Made by a program: the position numbers and the translations under genes. DNA of 64,000 nt from Panorpa germanica (taxonomy: Eukaryota; Arthropoda; Insecta; Mecoptera; Panorpidae): positions 26,547,807 through 26,611,806 of the forward strand of contig OY783206.1 of NCBI GenBank assembly GCA_963678705.1, in the 5' to 3' direction. Shown here in pieces: positions 46,535 through 61,600 of the stretch. Under the pieces are notes generated by a model, which made no database searches, was not told where the DNA came from, and saw only the letters and a list, made by a program, of their open reading frames with translations. Each line of letters opens with the position of its first letter. Position 1 is the first letter of the stretch.

Positions 46535-46686
46535 ACATTTTTTTTTCTTTTTTATAATATACTTTCTTGGGCTTCTTAGGCACGTAGCCTTTTATCGCCC
46601 CTAATATATTCTGCTTTTCCTTATACTTTGTATCCCGATAACAAGAATGATCTATTCATGGCTACTGCTGTTATAAATTTCGTATA
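46535..46686 (-). mobile_element. Second, very short 5'-truncated copy of the same retrotransposon 3' end
   Basis: About 140 bases match 44700-44832 almost exactly (GGCACGTAGCCTTTTATCGC, CCTAATATATTCTGC, CTATTCATGGCTACTGCTG). On the minus strand it ends in an interrupted A-rich tail. It is truncated at GTTATAAATTTCG, where the tandem repeat block begins directly. Confidence 0.8.
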
Positions 46687-48030
46687 GCCTTGTTAAAAAC
46701 GATGGAAATGTTAGATTTATAATTTTTGTAAAAAATAAATTTTCTTCGTTTCTTCGAGATGATAGAAGGTTATAGCCTTGTTAAAAACGATGGAAATATT
46801 ATATTTACTGAATTTACATTATAATATAAATACTCCAGTTTAATTCCAATTTAAAATACTACTAGCGACATCTATTTATGTAATTACAAACTAAGAAGAG
46901 AGGTTATTTGTGTTGCCTAAAAATCAGGCGTTAAAGTTTCCACAAATTTCATTATTTTATGTAAATATTAATTTAAAAAAAAACTAAAACAAAAACTAAA
47001 TTTTCTTTATTTCTTCGAGATGATAGAAGGTTATAGCCTTGTTAAAATCGATGGAAATGTTAAATTTTTAATATTTGCAAAAATTAATTTTCTTCATTTC
47101 TTCGAGATGATAGAAGGTTATAGCCTTGTTAAAAACGATGGAAATGTTAAATATTTAATTTTAGCAAAAACTAAATTTTCTTCATTTCTTCGAGATGATA
47201 GAAGGTTATAGCCTTGTTAAAAACGATGGAAATATTGAATTTTTAATTTTAGTAAAAACTAAATTTTCTTCGTTTCTTCGACATGATAGAAGGTTATACT
47301 CTTGTTAAAAATGATGAAAATATTGTATTTACTGAATTTACACTATCATATAAATACTCCAGTTTAATTCCAATTTAAAATACTACTAGCGACATCTATT
47401 TATGTATGTACAAACTAAAAAGAGAGGTTATTTGTGTTGCCTAAAAATCAGGCGTTGAAGCTTTCACAAATTTTATTATTTTATGTAAATCATAATTTTT
47501 AAGGAAACTAAAAAATAAACTAAAGCAAACACTAAATTTTCTTCATTTCTTCGAGATGATAGAAGGTTATAGCCTTGTTAAAACGATGGAAATGTTAAAT
47601 TTGTAATTTTTGCAAAAACTAAATTTTCTGGGTTTTTTCGAGATGATAGAAGGTTATACTCTTCATAAAAATGATGAAAATATTGTATTTACTAAATTTA
47701 CATTATCATATAAATAAGAAAGTTTAATTTAAATTTAAAATACTACTAGCGACATCTATTTATGTAATTAAAAACTATAAATAGGAGTTATTTGTGTTGC
47801 CTAATAATCAGGCGTAGAAGTGTCCACAAATTTTATTATTTTATGTAAATCATAATTTTTAAGGAAACTAAAACATAAACTAAATTCTCTGCAGTTCTTC
47901 GAGTTGATAGAAGGTACTCTTCTTAAAAATGATGAAAATGTTGTATTTACTAAATTTACATTATCATATAAATACTCCAGTTTACTTCCTAAAAATCAGG
48001 CGTTGAAGATCAGGCGATTATTTTATATAA
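46683..48030 (+). repeat. Higher-order tandem repeat block (about 86-bp units plus about 190-bp spacer units)
   Basis: The basic unit, about 86-90 bp, contains GATGATAGAAGGTTATAGCC followed by TTGTTAAAAACGATGGAAAT. It occurs about nine times (near 46683, 46763, 47021, 47107, 47196, 47286, 47557, 47644 and 47908). Groups of units are separated by a second unit with TACTACTAGCGACATCTATT and TTATTTGTGTTGCCTAA (near 46855, 47383, 47740, with a shortened version near 47980). Short frames across it (FFEMIEGYSLVKNDGNVKFL type) arise because a unit is close to a multiple of three. No gene is claimed. Confidence 0.85.
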
Positions 48031-49279
48031 TTAATTTTAAAAAAAAGGTAAGGTAAAGATACGTCAACAAACGTATCTAAGAAATGTAAGAAATGTATCT
48101 AAGAGATACTTTTTTGATAACGCAAGTCAAATAGTTTGTTTATTCTTTTAGCTCGCCATGTAAAAAAATTCTTTAATGTCATTTTAAAATTAGTGGTCAG
48201 TGAGTATATGTAAAATGCAACGTAATAATTTTGTATGTTGGAGTTGAAGACTGAGGAGGAGAATAAACAAATTAAACAAGTAAATAAAATGTAAAAATAA
48301 CGTAAATGAATCTGGCGAGAAACGTTTTTACACGATTGTAGTATAGTATATACATAACCAGATGGAAATCAATGCAATGAATGAAGAAATTGTAAACGTA
48401 AAAAATATTATGTTTTAATATGTGGTATCACTGAACGACACTGAACTTTAGCTCAGCGCACTCCCTTTACCCTTCATTCCCTTCAAATGTTTAGTCGCCG
48501 AGCATTTTGGTTCACTATTCCAAAAATGGCGGACTGAGGGCGCCTAAAGCGACAGTCATGAATTTTACACTAAGTGATAGTACCCCAGTTTAATATATAC
48601 TGCAGTTCAACAGATCGTATCTTCTGCTAACAAACTTAGAATTAACAATAACCTTGATTTTTTGTTTTGAAGCTCGCAATAGTTTTACATATCATAACTT
48701 TTTATTATTATAATGTACATTTCTGGCCGTGAACGGGTTTAAAACAAGAAATTGCTACTTTTTTTAAAATTGTATAATTCTTTTAACATTAAATTGACCA
48801 ATTTAAAATAAATAAACGTTTGTAAAGTTATGCGAATTGTTATTGAAGGATATAGGATCGATTTTGAAATGTCATCATAGAAATATAAGACCGAAAATGT
48901 TAAAATTTGTAGTTCAGCAGATTTAAGGCCCCTTTTTGTAACTGTTTAACTTCTAACGATTTTACAAAGTCCTATGTTTTATAAATTAACTTTCTTCGTT
49001 TTTCTCAAAACTGTTTTTAAAGTCGGTGACCATTTTATAAAAAAAAATTATTTTACGGGATATAATGAGGTTCTGAAAGACAATTTTTAGATAACTAATA
49101 GTCAACGAAGCGCAATAATCAATAAAACTTCGTTTATAAGCAAAAATGCAAATTATTTTGTAATAAAATACAAAAACAAACTGTACCACCGTGCCCAAAA
49201 GATTACTACAAAAATAAGTTTTTTTAATAGAACCAATAATAATAAATGAAAAAGAAAATATTATTTAATCAACTTGAAA
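48031..49279. other. Gene-free stretch between the tandem repeats and RpL40
   Basis: A GC-richer patch at 48430-48570 includes CAAAAATGGCGGACTGAGGG, similar to a YY1/Pho-type site, but no transcript could be drawn from it. The rest is AT-rich and featureless. Confidence 0.35.
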
Positions 49280-49336
49280 TTTATTTGTAAAATGAAATTT
49301 TACAATAGCAAATATGCAATATAGAGATGAGCACAT

Positions 49337-51840
<2,504 letters not shown>

Positions 51841-51844
51841 AAAT

Positions 51845-52092
51845 GCAGATTAAGTCAAAATGGCTGATATAATTACGTCACGTCACACTGAACTACATTA
51901 CCACTAGGTGTCTATGATTTCTAAAGCTGTATACAGGTCAAAGAATTATTGCGCAGGTACAAAGTTATTGCACATGTTAATGATTTTTAAAGATATTTTT
52001 TGCGAGCTTAATGTCAAAGGATTATAATACAGAAAATGTAATAAAGGAAAATATATTTGTGTCCGTAACAAGTTATCTTCTGAAACTTTAAC
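51845..52092. other. Upstream flank of RpL40
   Basis: On the minus strand immediately upstream of the inferred start lie AAAATGG and TGACGTAATTATATCAGCC, a possible CRE-like element (TGACGTAA). Nothing else is recognised. Confidence 0.35.
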
Positions 52093-52418
52093 TTAAGCAG
52101 CGATTTCACGGAGCGATTTTACTCAACCGAGTTGAATCGATCGTCAGATTCGACCCGTGGGAAACTTCCATTCAGACGGATGGATCAACTGTTGAATGGT
52201 TCAACAAAAGTTTAGTTTTACGTTACGACTCTCATGACTTTGTTTTGTTTTCATTGCATTCACTTAAAAAAAAACAAGTTTTAGATAAAAAAGACTATCT
52301 AATTTTTTTTTCAGGCGCCCAAAAATCTGTTTCTACATAACTCCTTCAGTTATTCTTATTCTTCTAATCCATGAACCAAGATCGTTCAACTAAAATCGCA
52401 ACGTGGAATACGGCTTTA
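52093..52418. mobile_element. MITE with imperfect roughly 40-bp terminal inverted repeats
   Basis: The left end reads TTAAGCAGCGATTTCACGG then AGCGATTTTACTCAAC. The right end in reverse complement reads TTAAAGCCGTATTCCACG then TTGCGATTTTAGTTGAAC. The two align over about 38 bases with a few mismatches. The interior is non-coding. The element ends 20 bp before an F1 MITE. Confidence 0.65.
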
Positions 52419-52438
52419 AGTACAAATTCAATATTCAG

Positions 52439-53083
52439 AATGGGCTTGTGTCCTATGTCTTAATTTCTATAAAAGTGTACTATATATTGATAAAGTGGGT
52501 TACTAGAACCTCAAATGTTCAATTATTTTTTAATAACTCCTTATATGTTAGGAGATATTAACAATTAAAAAAGTCATTATGTCTCTTTAATTATTAAAGG
52601 GATTCAACGTTGTACAAACTCCAAATGCATGTGACATCACAATCCTTGTGTAAGGTTACCAACCTTACAGATCATAAATCTCTGCTATATATATTTATAT
52701 ATCAAAATATCAAATATTATTTACAGTTATTTCAAGGAACAATAAAATTTCAATATTATGTCTGCCTTAGCAGGGTTAAATGAAGTAAAAACTTATTATT
52801 CTTTGACTTGACTGGATTGTTTGAGTACCAACAGCTACAAAACATTACCAAAACACTGACCTACTCAACAAATAACTGACGTTAAAATGCATTTCATGTC
52901 ATACAAATATGGCCGACCATTTCGAGCGCTAAAACTACAATTCAAACTTTTAATTGCTATATCTCCGTCAATATTTAGTTATTTAATAAAATAGACACGC
53001 GATAATAAATACACATTTATTAACATCAATTTCAATCAACAATTGAAAAATCGACCACTAAAAAATGAGGACACAAGCCCATT
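52439..53083 (-). mobile_element. MITE family F1, full-length copy, inverted
   Basis: The 645-bp unit begins AATGGGCTTGTGTCCTATG and ends GAGGACACAAGCCCATT. Its order is reversed relative to the 24163 and 32597 copies, and it contains the same internal segment as 32597-33235. Close similarity suggests recent activity of the family. Confidence 0.9.
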
Positions 53084-54330
53084 TGACATTCTATCTAAGA
53101 TGCATACTTTGTATTTTGTAGAAGCAAACATATGAGTAAGTTGATACACTACATTCATAACATAATTTAGCAAAGCGTTACTTTATTTAGTTACTAGGGA
53201 CATTTATTAAATAGTAACTTGATAAATATATATTGTTAATAATTTATTCAACAACTAATTGTTAATTGTTGCGCCATACAATCTGCAACTTAATTTACAC
53301 TATTACAAGAAATGCATTTAAAGTATGAAAAATATATTATTTGTGTAAATTAAGTATATTTTTCTATTATCGCTCTCCTTCTCAATAAAACTTTAATTAG
53401 ATTAACAGAAGTGTATATATTTCATTTTTGAGAAATCCGTAAACTTATTGCAATATCTGACTCGTCTAACTAAAATATATTTGGATGGTAATAAAAGATT
53501 ATAAAAACCAATGTTATGAGAACTAACTTTCTCCTTGTAAATGAGTACAATTTAAAAAATTGTGTTAGAACTCAAACTAGTTAGAGTTAATTTTTCTATG
53601 TTGTTTTAATTATAGTTATTTTTCAGACATCAATCAATTTTTCAAGATAGCGAAATGCATTTCGCATTTTACACTTTGTTATCTCTACAATAACTTGAAC
53701 ACAATATTCAACAATTAAAAGTATTCAAATTGCCCACCACTTTCTAGTCTAGTTTGACAAGAAAAAAAAAGAATCTGTCATGACGGATTGCAGTGAAAAA
53801 TAATTTTACTTTAATTTTAAAACATGAAAGCATTAATCAGGTATTTAAACATTCATAGATTTCGTACATCCTATAAATATGCATATAAAACTATCTAAAA
53901 AATGTTTTGTTTTGTAATGCATTAATGTTTTTAATGATAGTAATTTTGTAAGTTGTAAAATTATATGTCAAATTTTCTAACCTAACCTAAAATGTTCGGT
54001 AAAAAAATTCTAGAATGAAACAAGGAATCTTAATATAACAAATTGATAAATATGATCTCATACATAACTTAAAAGGGAAGTGAATATGTTTCAAGGTAAT
54101 TTACTCATATTAAAATTGTGACAGTGTCATGAGCATAAAGCAATGCTCTTCATATTTACAAAGATGAACTAATATTGTAAAATAAATTTACTAATGAAAA
54201 AATATAAATTCTTTTATGGAATATAATTATCATTTAATGTAGATATTACGATAATAATCAGCTTCTTGAGTTTGTTAAATGAAACAACTCACATTGCCGA
54301 AGTTGTTTTCAAGTCAGGCAAGAACAAAAC
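53084..54330. other. Gene-free AT-rich stretch
   Basis: No coding frame or RNA gene was supported. Short words such as TAACCTAACC near 53981 are isolated and are not telomeric arrays. Confidence 0.4.
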
Positions 54331-54333
54331 TCT

Positions 54334-54346
54334 TATATATATAAAA
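54334..54346 (+). promoter_or_regulatory. TATA box upstream of a small two-exon gene
   Basis: TATATATATAAAA at 54334-54346 lies about 105 bases upstream of the ATG at 54450. A CAATCA-type initiator sits about 25 bases downstream of the box. A pyrimidine-rich acceptor (ttttatttccag) ends at 54424, so the leader may also be spliced. Confidence 0.5.
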
Positions 54347-54449
54347 ACTCTTTCAATCAAAACATTTTAGTAATTAGTGTTAGTTAGCCTTATTATACTA
54401 ATATTTTTGTGTTTTTATTTCCAGATAATTAATTTTCTGTGTTATTAAA

Positions 54450-55089
54450 ATGCCTTTCACAATTAAAAACTTCACCGTTTCTGGAGAAACAGTGGCGTCC
54501 AATGCTGTTGTTGAACAAACACAGGTAGTTATTAACTTTTTATAAAAGAATTCAATAACGTTGTGATTTTTTAATGAAATATCAAAATACTATACATTTA
54601 TGAAAAGATAAATAATATAAAAAGAACCATGGATTTTTGTATTTTTTTCATTATGTCTAGCAAAAATCTCTTTGGCAAATTTTTAATATTCAATTTTCTT
54701 TTTATTTAAATACGCTTAAGGTTTACTTAACATAATATAGTTTACATGTTACTTAACATATTTTAGATTACATACCCAAATTTACCTTTCAACATAAATT
54801 TATATTTTCTAAATTAATAAAACTTTTTATGCAAAATTATATAATGTTACATATTAACGAGATACGAGAAAATGTCATCAAATTTGGAGGCTTGATAAAT
54901 ATAGTTGAAATACGTGCTGTCTCAAAATTTTAATGACTTTTAGGGTACGTAGTTTTGTTTTTAGAAATGATTAAAAACAGCTAATTTTCATATATCATAA
55001 GTTTTTGCTTAATTTCACAATATATTATAACTTTTAACTTTTTTAACTATTAGGTGGTGACAAGTGTTTCAAAAACTACTTGTATATAA
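54450..55089 (+). CDS. Predicted small protein, 36 residues, two exons
   Basis: Exon 1 (54450-54524) encodes MPFTIKNFTVSGETVASNAV plus VEQTQ and ends at CAG before a gtagtt donor. Exon 2 (55054-55089) follows an acceptor with a long pyrimidine tract (ttttttaactattag), is in phase 0 and encodes VVTSVSKTTCI, with an AATAAA signal starting one base after the stop (55090-55095). With the TATA box this makes a compact, complete transcription unit. I do not recognise the family, and there is no signal peptide or membrane segment. Alternatively, exon 1 could be an alternative first exon for downstream phase 0 acceptors at 59898 or 63356. Confidence 0.4.
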
Positions 55090-55189
55090 AATAAATCTTT
55101 TTTGAAACTATTAAAAAAAAGATTATCACAAGAATACCTATTTTCGAAAATAATTAAATAAAACGAGTAACAAACACAGTAAATGTTGT

Positions 55190-55440
55190 CAAATTTATTA
55201 TGACTTTTTCAAAATATTTAATTTGAATTGAATTAATATAAATTTAACATTAATTATAGGTAATTTTTTAATTTCTAAACTATTATATGCATCCAAAAAT
55301 TATTTTAACAGGCAAAAAAACTATTTAATTGGAAATTGAAAAATTTATTATCAAAGGTATTCTCGACATTTGTTCGTTCCTCATATATTTTGTATTTCGT
55401 ATTTCCGAGATGTAAACTTTTTACATTGGTAGTAGGTCCA
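55190..55440 (+). repeat. Copy of a duplicated segment also present at 63100-63310
   Basis: Shared words in the same order include AATTTGAATTGAATTAATAT, AACATTAATTATA, TTTATTATCAAAGGTATTCT, CATTTGTTCGTTCCTCA and TTTCCGAGATGTAAACTTTTT against the corresponding words at 63100-63310. Each copy lies upstream of an exon related to the nuclease domain. Confidence 0.65.
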
Positions 55441-55703
55441 GTACCTCCATAAACTAATAGGTTGAAACAAAAGATTTGAAATGTTTTTGTGCATTTATTT
55501 AACAATATAACAGAATTATAATAAAATTCTGTAACTAATAAAATGTAACGTTACGTAAATAAATATTACGTTAAATAATACATGAGGTAGATTATGATTT
55601 ATTTTTAGAGGACTATCTATAAATTGTTTACCAAAATTAAAAATCACAAAATTACAATTGAAACCATTGTGTTGAGCTATTTAATTTATTTGATAATTTG
55701 TTA

Positions 55704-55866
55704 CAGAAATCTATCAGATGAATGTCAGTATAAAAGCGAGAATCGTGACGTGGATTTGAAGGACCATGAAGGCCCTCTTCGTCCATTGATATCTAAGTGT
55801 GTTAACTCTTCCTGCACGTTGAAGATCATCCCGAAGACTAGTGATGAAAAACGTCTCCGTTGTTGA
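55704..55866 (+). pseudogene. Decayed exon related to the nuclease exon at 63356
   Basis: After an acceptor (aatttgttacag) the open frame reads DECQYKSENRDVDLKDHEGP, then LRPLISKCVNSSCTLKIIPK and stops. It aligns loosely with DEYLESGDGIGLLTSLLLSS at 63356 onward, and the duplicated upstream segment supports a common origin. The frame after the acceptor needs a phase 2 donor, which was not found, and the catalytic part is absent. It is probably a dead copy. Confidence 0.4.
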
Positions 55867-58110
55867 GAATGACGTATAAATATTGAAGTAGTATTTACCA
55901 AATCGGAAGAAGACACATCGGGAGCGATAAATTCTTAGAAAGTCAAGGAACTGATGTAACAATTTTTAATTCCAATAAATTTTTGATCAAAATGGCCGCT
56001 GAGTACTAAAGCATTGGTTGAGAATTTGAAATGTTTTATTCTTTAATAAACAATGTCCCAATGTCTGGACACAGCAGAATTTTTTACATTGCTATCAAAA
56101 ATATCAATAAGCAATATTAAATCATTGAAATGTTGTTATATTCAATTGTTTTTTGTTCACTGGTTTGACAATTATGACTGAAAATAGATAATTTTATTGT
56201 TTTCTTTCTGTTAATAGTTATGTTTCTTCTGTTGTGGTGTTCTATCAATTTGGTATTTAATTGTTGTACATTTAAATTATTCTAAATGTTCAGTTTTAAT
56301 TACATAATAAAATATTTATTCTATACTTACTGCTATATTAATTCTAGTTTTATTTTTTATTTAATTAGTTTTTTGTTTGTCTATTTTTTATACCAAATCC
56401 AATCACCGATAATTATTCTTTTAATTTCTATTTCTATTTATATCACTTATTAAGTAATTAGGGTTTTTGCTAAAGTACAGTCAAGCTGGATATTTAGCAA
56501 ACAATTTTTGTATGAAATGTTTCGATCTGACGGTTTACAATATGGGTCTTAAGGTAGTTACTTCATTACTAAAACCACTTTTCTACAGAATTCGAAAGAC
56601 GATTTGAATAAATTTAATTATAAAAATTTAAATGCGTGAAGCGAAATTTTAATAATAAAAGTATTGTATATATACATCCTAATAAACTTTTTAGAAAAAA
56701 GTTAGAGAAGCAGGCCCTAAAGTGTCACTCTTTTATATTTCGTATAATAATGAATATTCTATCATAAATATAATAATGTAAAAGAACATTACAAATTATA
56801 TATGAGTTTTAAAGCTATATAAATGTGTATATCATTATCAAGTGCGCCTCACGCTTTTATTATTAAAGTGTATTTCAAATTATTTTATACATTTAAAATA
56901 AATAAGGTTTTATTTTATAAAAAACGTTTTCTTTTTTCATAATATTTATAATGTAATTACCAAAGACGCAAACCTTTAAAAACGGGAAACTGTATAAGCG
57001 CCTGTCAGTTCTGTGTTATGCAATCTCAATTACATATAATAAAATAATTTTTTAATTTGACAATGGGTACAGCGCACACAGCATTTGTTGCATGTTACAA
57101 AATGTTGCAGATCCTATGTGATGGACGAGTTATCAACTAAAACTAATTAATTATGGTTGAAGTTACGAGAGTTCGGCGGTGACTCATATTTAAAACAAGT
57201 TGTGGGGTATAAATTGCTGATATAACTAAAAAGCACTGACTCATTTACTTTTCTATAATGTATGTAGAAACGAATAAAACACAATACATTATCGTATTAT
57301 AAATTTATACCGCTGTTATAACCTCTTTTAAGTATAAGTTATTGCCGATCTATCGTGATTTTGACTATATCTATTTCACAACATCATATTGAAACATTAT
57401 GAGTAGACGCAACAGCTGCTATAGTTTTGACGTTTAATTCTGCATTATTTATGTTCTTCGCTTATTTAACAGTGATTGTAAGGGTTGGTGAATGGTAGTG
57501 CGGAACAAGATGAGGAAGAAATGACGTCGACTAGTCGGGCTTTTATAAATTTTTACTCCTTTAATTATTAAAGTGAAAATGACTGCGAAAATGAACTAAA
57601 CCGCTGCCTAATAAGTTTATAATTATGTACATACATAATAACTTGATAACAACCAAACCCAGAAAATAAAATATTTATTAAAACATTAAAATAAATAAGA
57701 AAAAATCTTTTTAATAAATACTTTTGAGGTAAAGTTTTAATTGCACTGACTTGGCGAGTAGCATTGTTTCACGATGCAACATATATGAATCGTGCAGCAT
57801 TGCTTTCAAATGAATACGTGGCCTAAGGTTCATATCTATTGTAATGTGTGTACACTACTCTCGCTCCTGTTCGGCCACGTTCGTGTTAGTTCGCGTTGTA
57901 GGTTGATAAGACCAACAAACTGTTGCTATTAGTAATCACTAGTAATATGGTTAGAACCAGTCAGTACAAATGTCAATGTAATATTCAGAATATGGACTGT
58001 TGAGTGATGCAATATTGTGAAATTGTTTAATTAATACAAAGGTTTTTCTATTCAACTTAATACTGATTGTCGCCTTAGTGAAAATGTGAATAATTATTAG
58101 TGATACATAG
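55867..58110. other. Intergenic region, with probable promoter and leader exon of the A2 gene at its end
   Basis: Apart from a MITE F3 copy at 57155-57331, no repeats or genes are clear. A GC-richer patch at 57850-57910 (CTCGCTCCTGTTCGGCCACG) may be the A2 promoter. A leader exon probably ends TGATACATAG at 58110 before a gtaagc donor; the next acceptor is at 58623. Confidence 0.4.
57155..57331 (+). mobile_element. MITE family F3 copy
   Basis: The copy begins ATGGTTGAAGTTACGAGAGT and continues TCGGCGGTGACTCATATTTA, AACAAGTTGTGGGGTATAAA and TTTATACCGC. It is the closest relative of 40525-40710. The right terminal repeat is not evident. Confidence 0.65.
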
Positions 58111-58645
58111 GTAAGCAAACAGTTTTTAAGATGTAGATCTTTTTAAAATATACCACCAGAGCCGTGTTGTGCTATGAACCGAATGCTTTTTAAGACACAA
58201 CCTTAAAATAAAATACAATTTAAACTTTTTAATAATTAAACACCTTTACGCACCGTTTTTATGTTTTGGTTTATGTTATTAAAATATTAACATACATAAT
58301 TTATAGCATGCTTTCTGCACTACTTAAGAAGTTCAATGTGAGAAACAGATTATAGAAATACCTTTCCTGCCACACCAATTTCTTAAAGTTAGAAGGGTAA
58401 AGCTGTAGTAGATTGTTATGGTTGATAGTCGATATATACAAAGTAGTTTATATTTTCAAAATAAAAATAATATTCTTATGTTTTGCACGGTTTATTTGGT
58501 AAATATGTACGTAGTTCTGTTACATTAAAATAAAAAAAACGACATTTAAAAAAAGAGTTCACAAGTCTATTTTTGATAGTTACTAAAATATTGTGAATAA
58601 CTAAAAATAATTGTATATTTCAGATCCGTAATTAATCGCAGCATC

Positions 58646-61600
58646 ATGGACCACCACGCTGGACCGTCTGGAATTAACAATCATCTTTTAGAAGATAAAA
58701 AAGATCACAAAATCAATCCATCTGAAGAAATAGACAGTTGTTCTGCAATTCCGGTGAGTGAGACCACGGCCAATCACAAGCAACGTACCGCACTTTGCAA
58801 ACTATTGCTCTAAGTGATTTAATTATCTTATTAAAATTCCCGTTCCATTAATTAGTCGGGCAGAATTGACTTACAACCAAAACAGTGCTGGCGAACTTAT
58901 GACACCCCAATGATTAAAGTCAATCATTTCTGGATTGTGTATATGTATATGATCGTATATATGGAGTGTGAATAGCCTATGTTTTCTATAGATTAAAAGT
59001 GTGGCCAAAATGTATGCGAGAGAGAAAGTTATATGTTCCTATTTGTTCTCTATGCGCGTGCGTCGGCAAGTAATAGAAATTGTTTTTACTTCTATATTTT
59101 TGACAAACTGACATTGAACTTCTTTTAAAAATAAATTTTACTGTATTTTGACAGATTGTCAGTTTGTCAGATTGTCAGATTTTGGAGGTTATAATATAAT
59201 ACAGTTTTTTTTATTTAGAAACATTAGACCTTGTAAGGTTCTAAGAAAACAAAGAAAACGTAAATGAAATTCTAAATTAAAGTAAGGTAAACAATTTAAA
59301 TTAAAAAAAGTGATACTTAAAAATTCTTTTGTAAGAATTAAAGGTTTTTTAGGGTAGCTACATAACAATAAAAAAAGATCCTTTTTTGACTCAAATATTA
59401 CTGGATTTTGTGAGGTAACATATATGTTTTGTATTTTTCGGGAATCCAAATATAAACTTAAAATACGTTATAAGTTAATTAATAATTTCAAAATGGCAAA
59501 AACTAAGCTTAAAGATTATCCAAATATTATTGCGTAGTTTTGCTTTTGTAAATTAGCGGTATATGTTGTCTCTTCTCTCTTTCTCTCATTTTTTCATGTA
59601 AAATTCATTTATAAACAACAGATTGTAAAATACAGGGTCCGTTCAACAAGAGCGGACATATTACATCAATAGAAAAACAATGTAATATTTCGATGACATT
59701 TGGCAGAAATTGTTTCATTACTACCCTCAGAGTTAGTACATTAGATTAAAATAAAAATATCAACATTTTTCACGAAAATACTACGTTTTTATATTGATTT
59801 AAATTGACCGCTCTTGTTGATACATGTATAAATTGACCGCTCTTGTTGAAACTTCTTGACCCTATACATATTTTTAAAACCATTTGTTATTTTGTAGGTT
59901 GCTCTTTCACAAACGCTGGACGATTCAGAATCTACCATGACCAAAGGTATTCCCGTGCTCAAGTTAGGTGAGGCCGCAACTGACAAAGGCGTCTTGTACG
60001 AGAATTTAATGTTCCTTTGGGTGTTATTAGGTTTGTTGGAAGATGATCGTATTGAGCAGTTCAACATCGCTCAAAACGTTGACGATGTTGGCGCATTCGA
60101 CGATCTTGTCTTCTGCGTGAAGTACAAACCTAATGGACAAAATAAATTGTTCCTGGTCCAGTTAAAACACATAAACAAACCTATATCAATGGACAAGTTG
60201 GTAGCACCTGGTGGCGGGGAGTTTAAACTACTTAAGTACTACAAGGATTTCAAAGGAGTAGGGGAAAACGTTAAAAAATTTAAAAATATTGTTCTGAATG
60301 AATACGAAATGCAAGACATAACGTTCATAATTTGCACTATCGCTGAGTCTCGTTTGTGGGACGATAGTTATCCCAAGGATTCCTTGTGTCAGGGACTATT
60401 GAACACGGGAGGAAAGGCGTCTAAGATGATCAGCTTTAATTCTAAGGAACTAATTGTAGAGTTTCAAAAAAAACTAACGAAGCAAAACAGCCCAATTATT
60501 CAAGAAAAATCTGGGGAAAATTTTCAACAGCAGCTTCTTTTCTTCTTTGAACAAAGTAACACTTCTGATCTGAAAGACAAGCTTCAAGAAAAATTGGAAA
60601 AGTATTTCGTTACAGAAAACATTTCAACCAAAGATATTTTACGAAGGGCACTTGATTTCATCGCAGAAAACAACGAGATGTGGATCAGTAATCACTCCGG
60701 GGTGTTGTCCAACGTCTCCATCAACTTTCAAGGATTTCCGGTGAAGCTGAGTGACTTGCAAAGCCATTGGAAGAATCCTAAACTATGCAGGCAGATAATC
60801 GTTAAACACGTTTGCCAGGAAACAGGTAGCTTAGTGAGTGTAGGTAAAATTATAAACCCGTCTGCAGAATATTTCATCAAAAGAAGAGTAGAGAAAGATA
60901 TTATAGGTACCAATATCCTGGATGAAAAATTTGTAATCCTAAGCGCTCCACCAGGAATGGGAAAGAGTTTCTATTTCACTAAACAAGCGTATGAAGTCAA
61001 GAAGTCGAACCCAGGACTATATGTCATTAGGGAAAACTTATTGGACCATGCTAGCTATTTGCAATTCTTAGATATATCTGGCAGTAATAATGTAGCGGAA
61101 GAATTTCTGATAGAAATGGCTGGAGTTAAGCCAGATACGCTAGATTATAATGTTTTTAGGTGTTGTCTTCAAGGCGATAACAGGATGGTGATCTTCTTGG
61201 ATGGCATGGATGAAATCAACCCGGATTACTTCGATAAAGTTTGTCATATTATACATGCCATCCGTGTTGAGTTTCACGTGCAGCTCTGGGTGTCAACAAG
61301 AACTATTTTAAAGGACCAGATGAAGAAATATTTTGAACAGGAATTTTGGACCTTGTCCGAGTTTACTTCAGATGAAGCTAAACAATTTCTAAATAAGTAT
61401 TGCGGAGAAAAGTTTTGTAATCTAGGTGAAACTGAAGAAAAACTTTGTGTCATTCCTTTACTTTGCAAGATGCTTGGAGATATCATAAATGGCAGTAATT
61501 TGAAACATTCAGTAGATGCCATTAAAAGCAAAGTTGATCTATACGACAAATTCATGGAAGTTAAATTCCAAGTATATTACGAAAAGTATAAAGTTAATAC

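Noticed and set aside
47020..47211. 63-codon frame with repeated MIEGYSLVK units
   Set aside because: It is a product of the tandem repeat unit being close to a multiple of three; other units break the frame.
53975..53995. TAACCTAACC word resembling insect telomere repeat
   Set aside because: Only two units and no array; isolated chance match.
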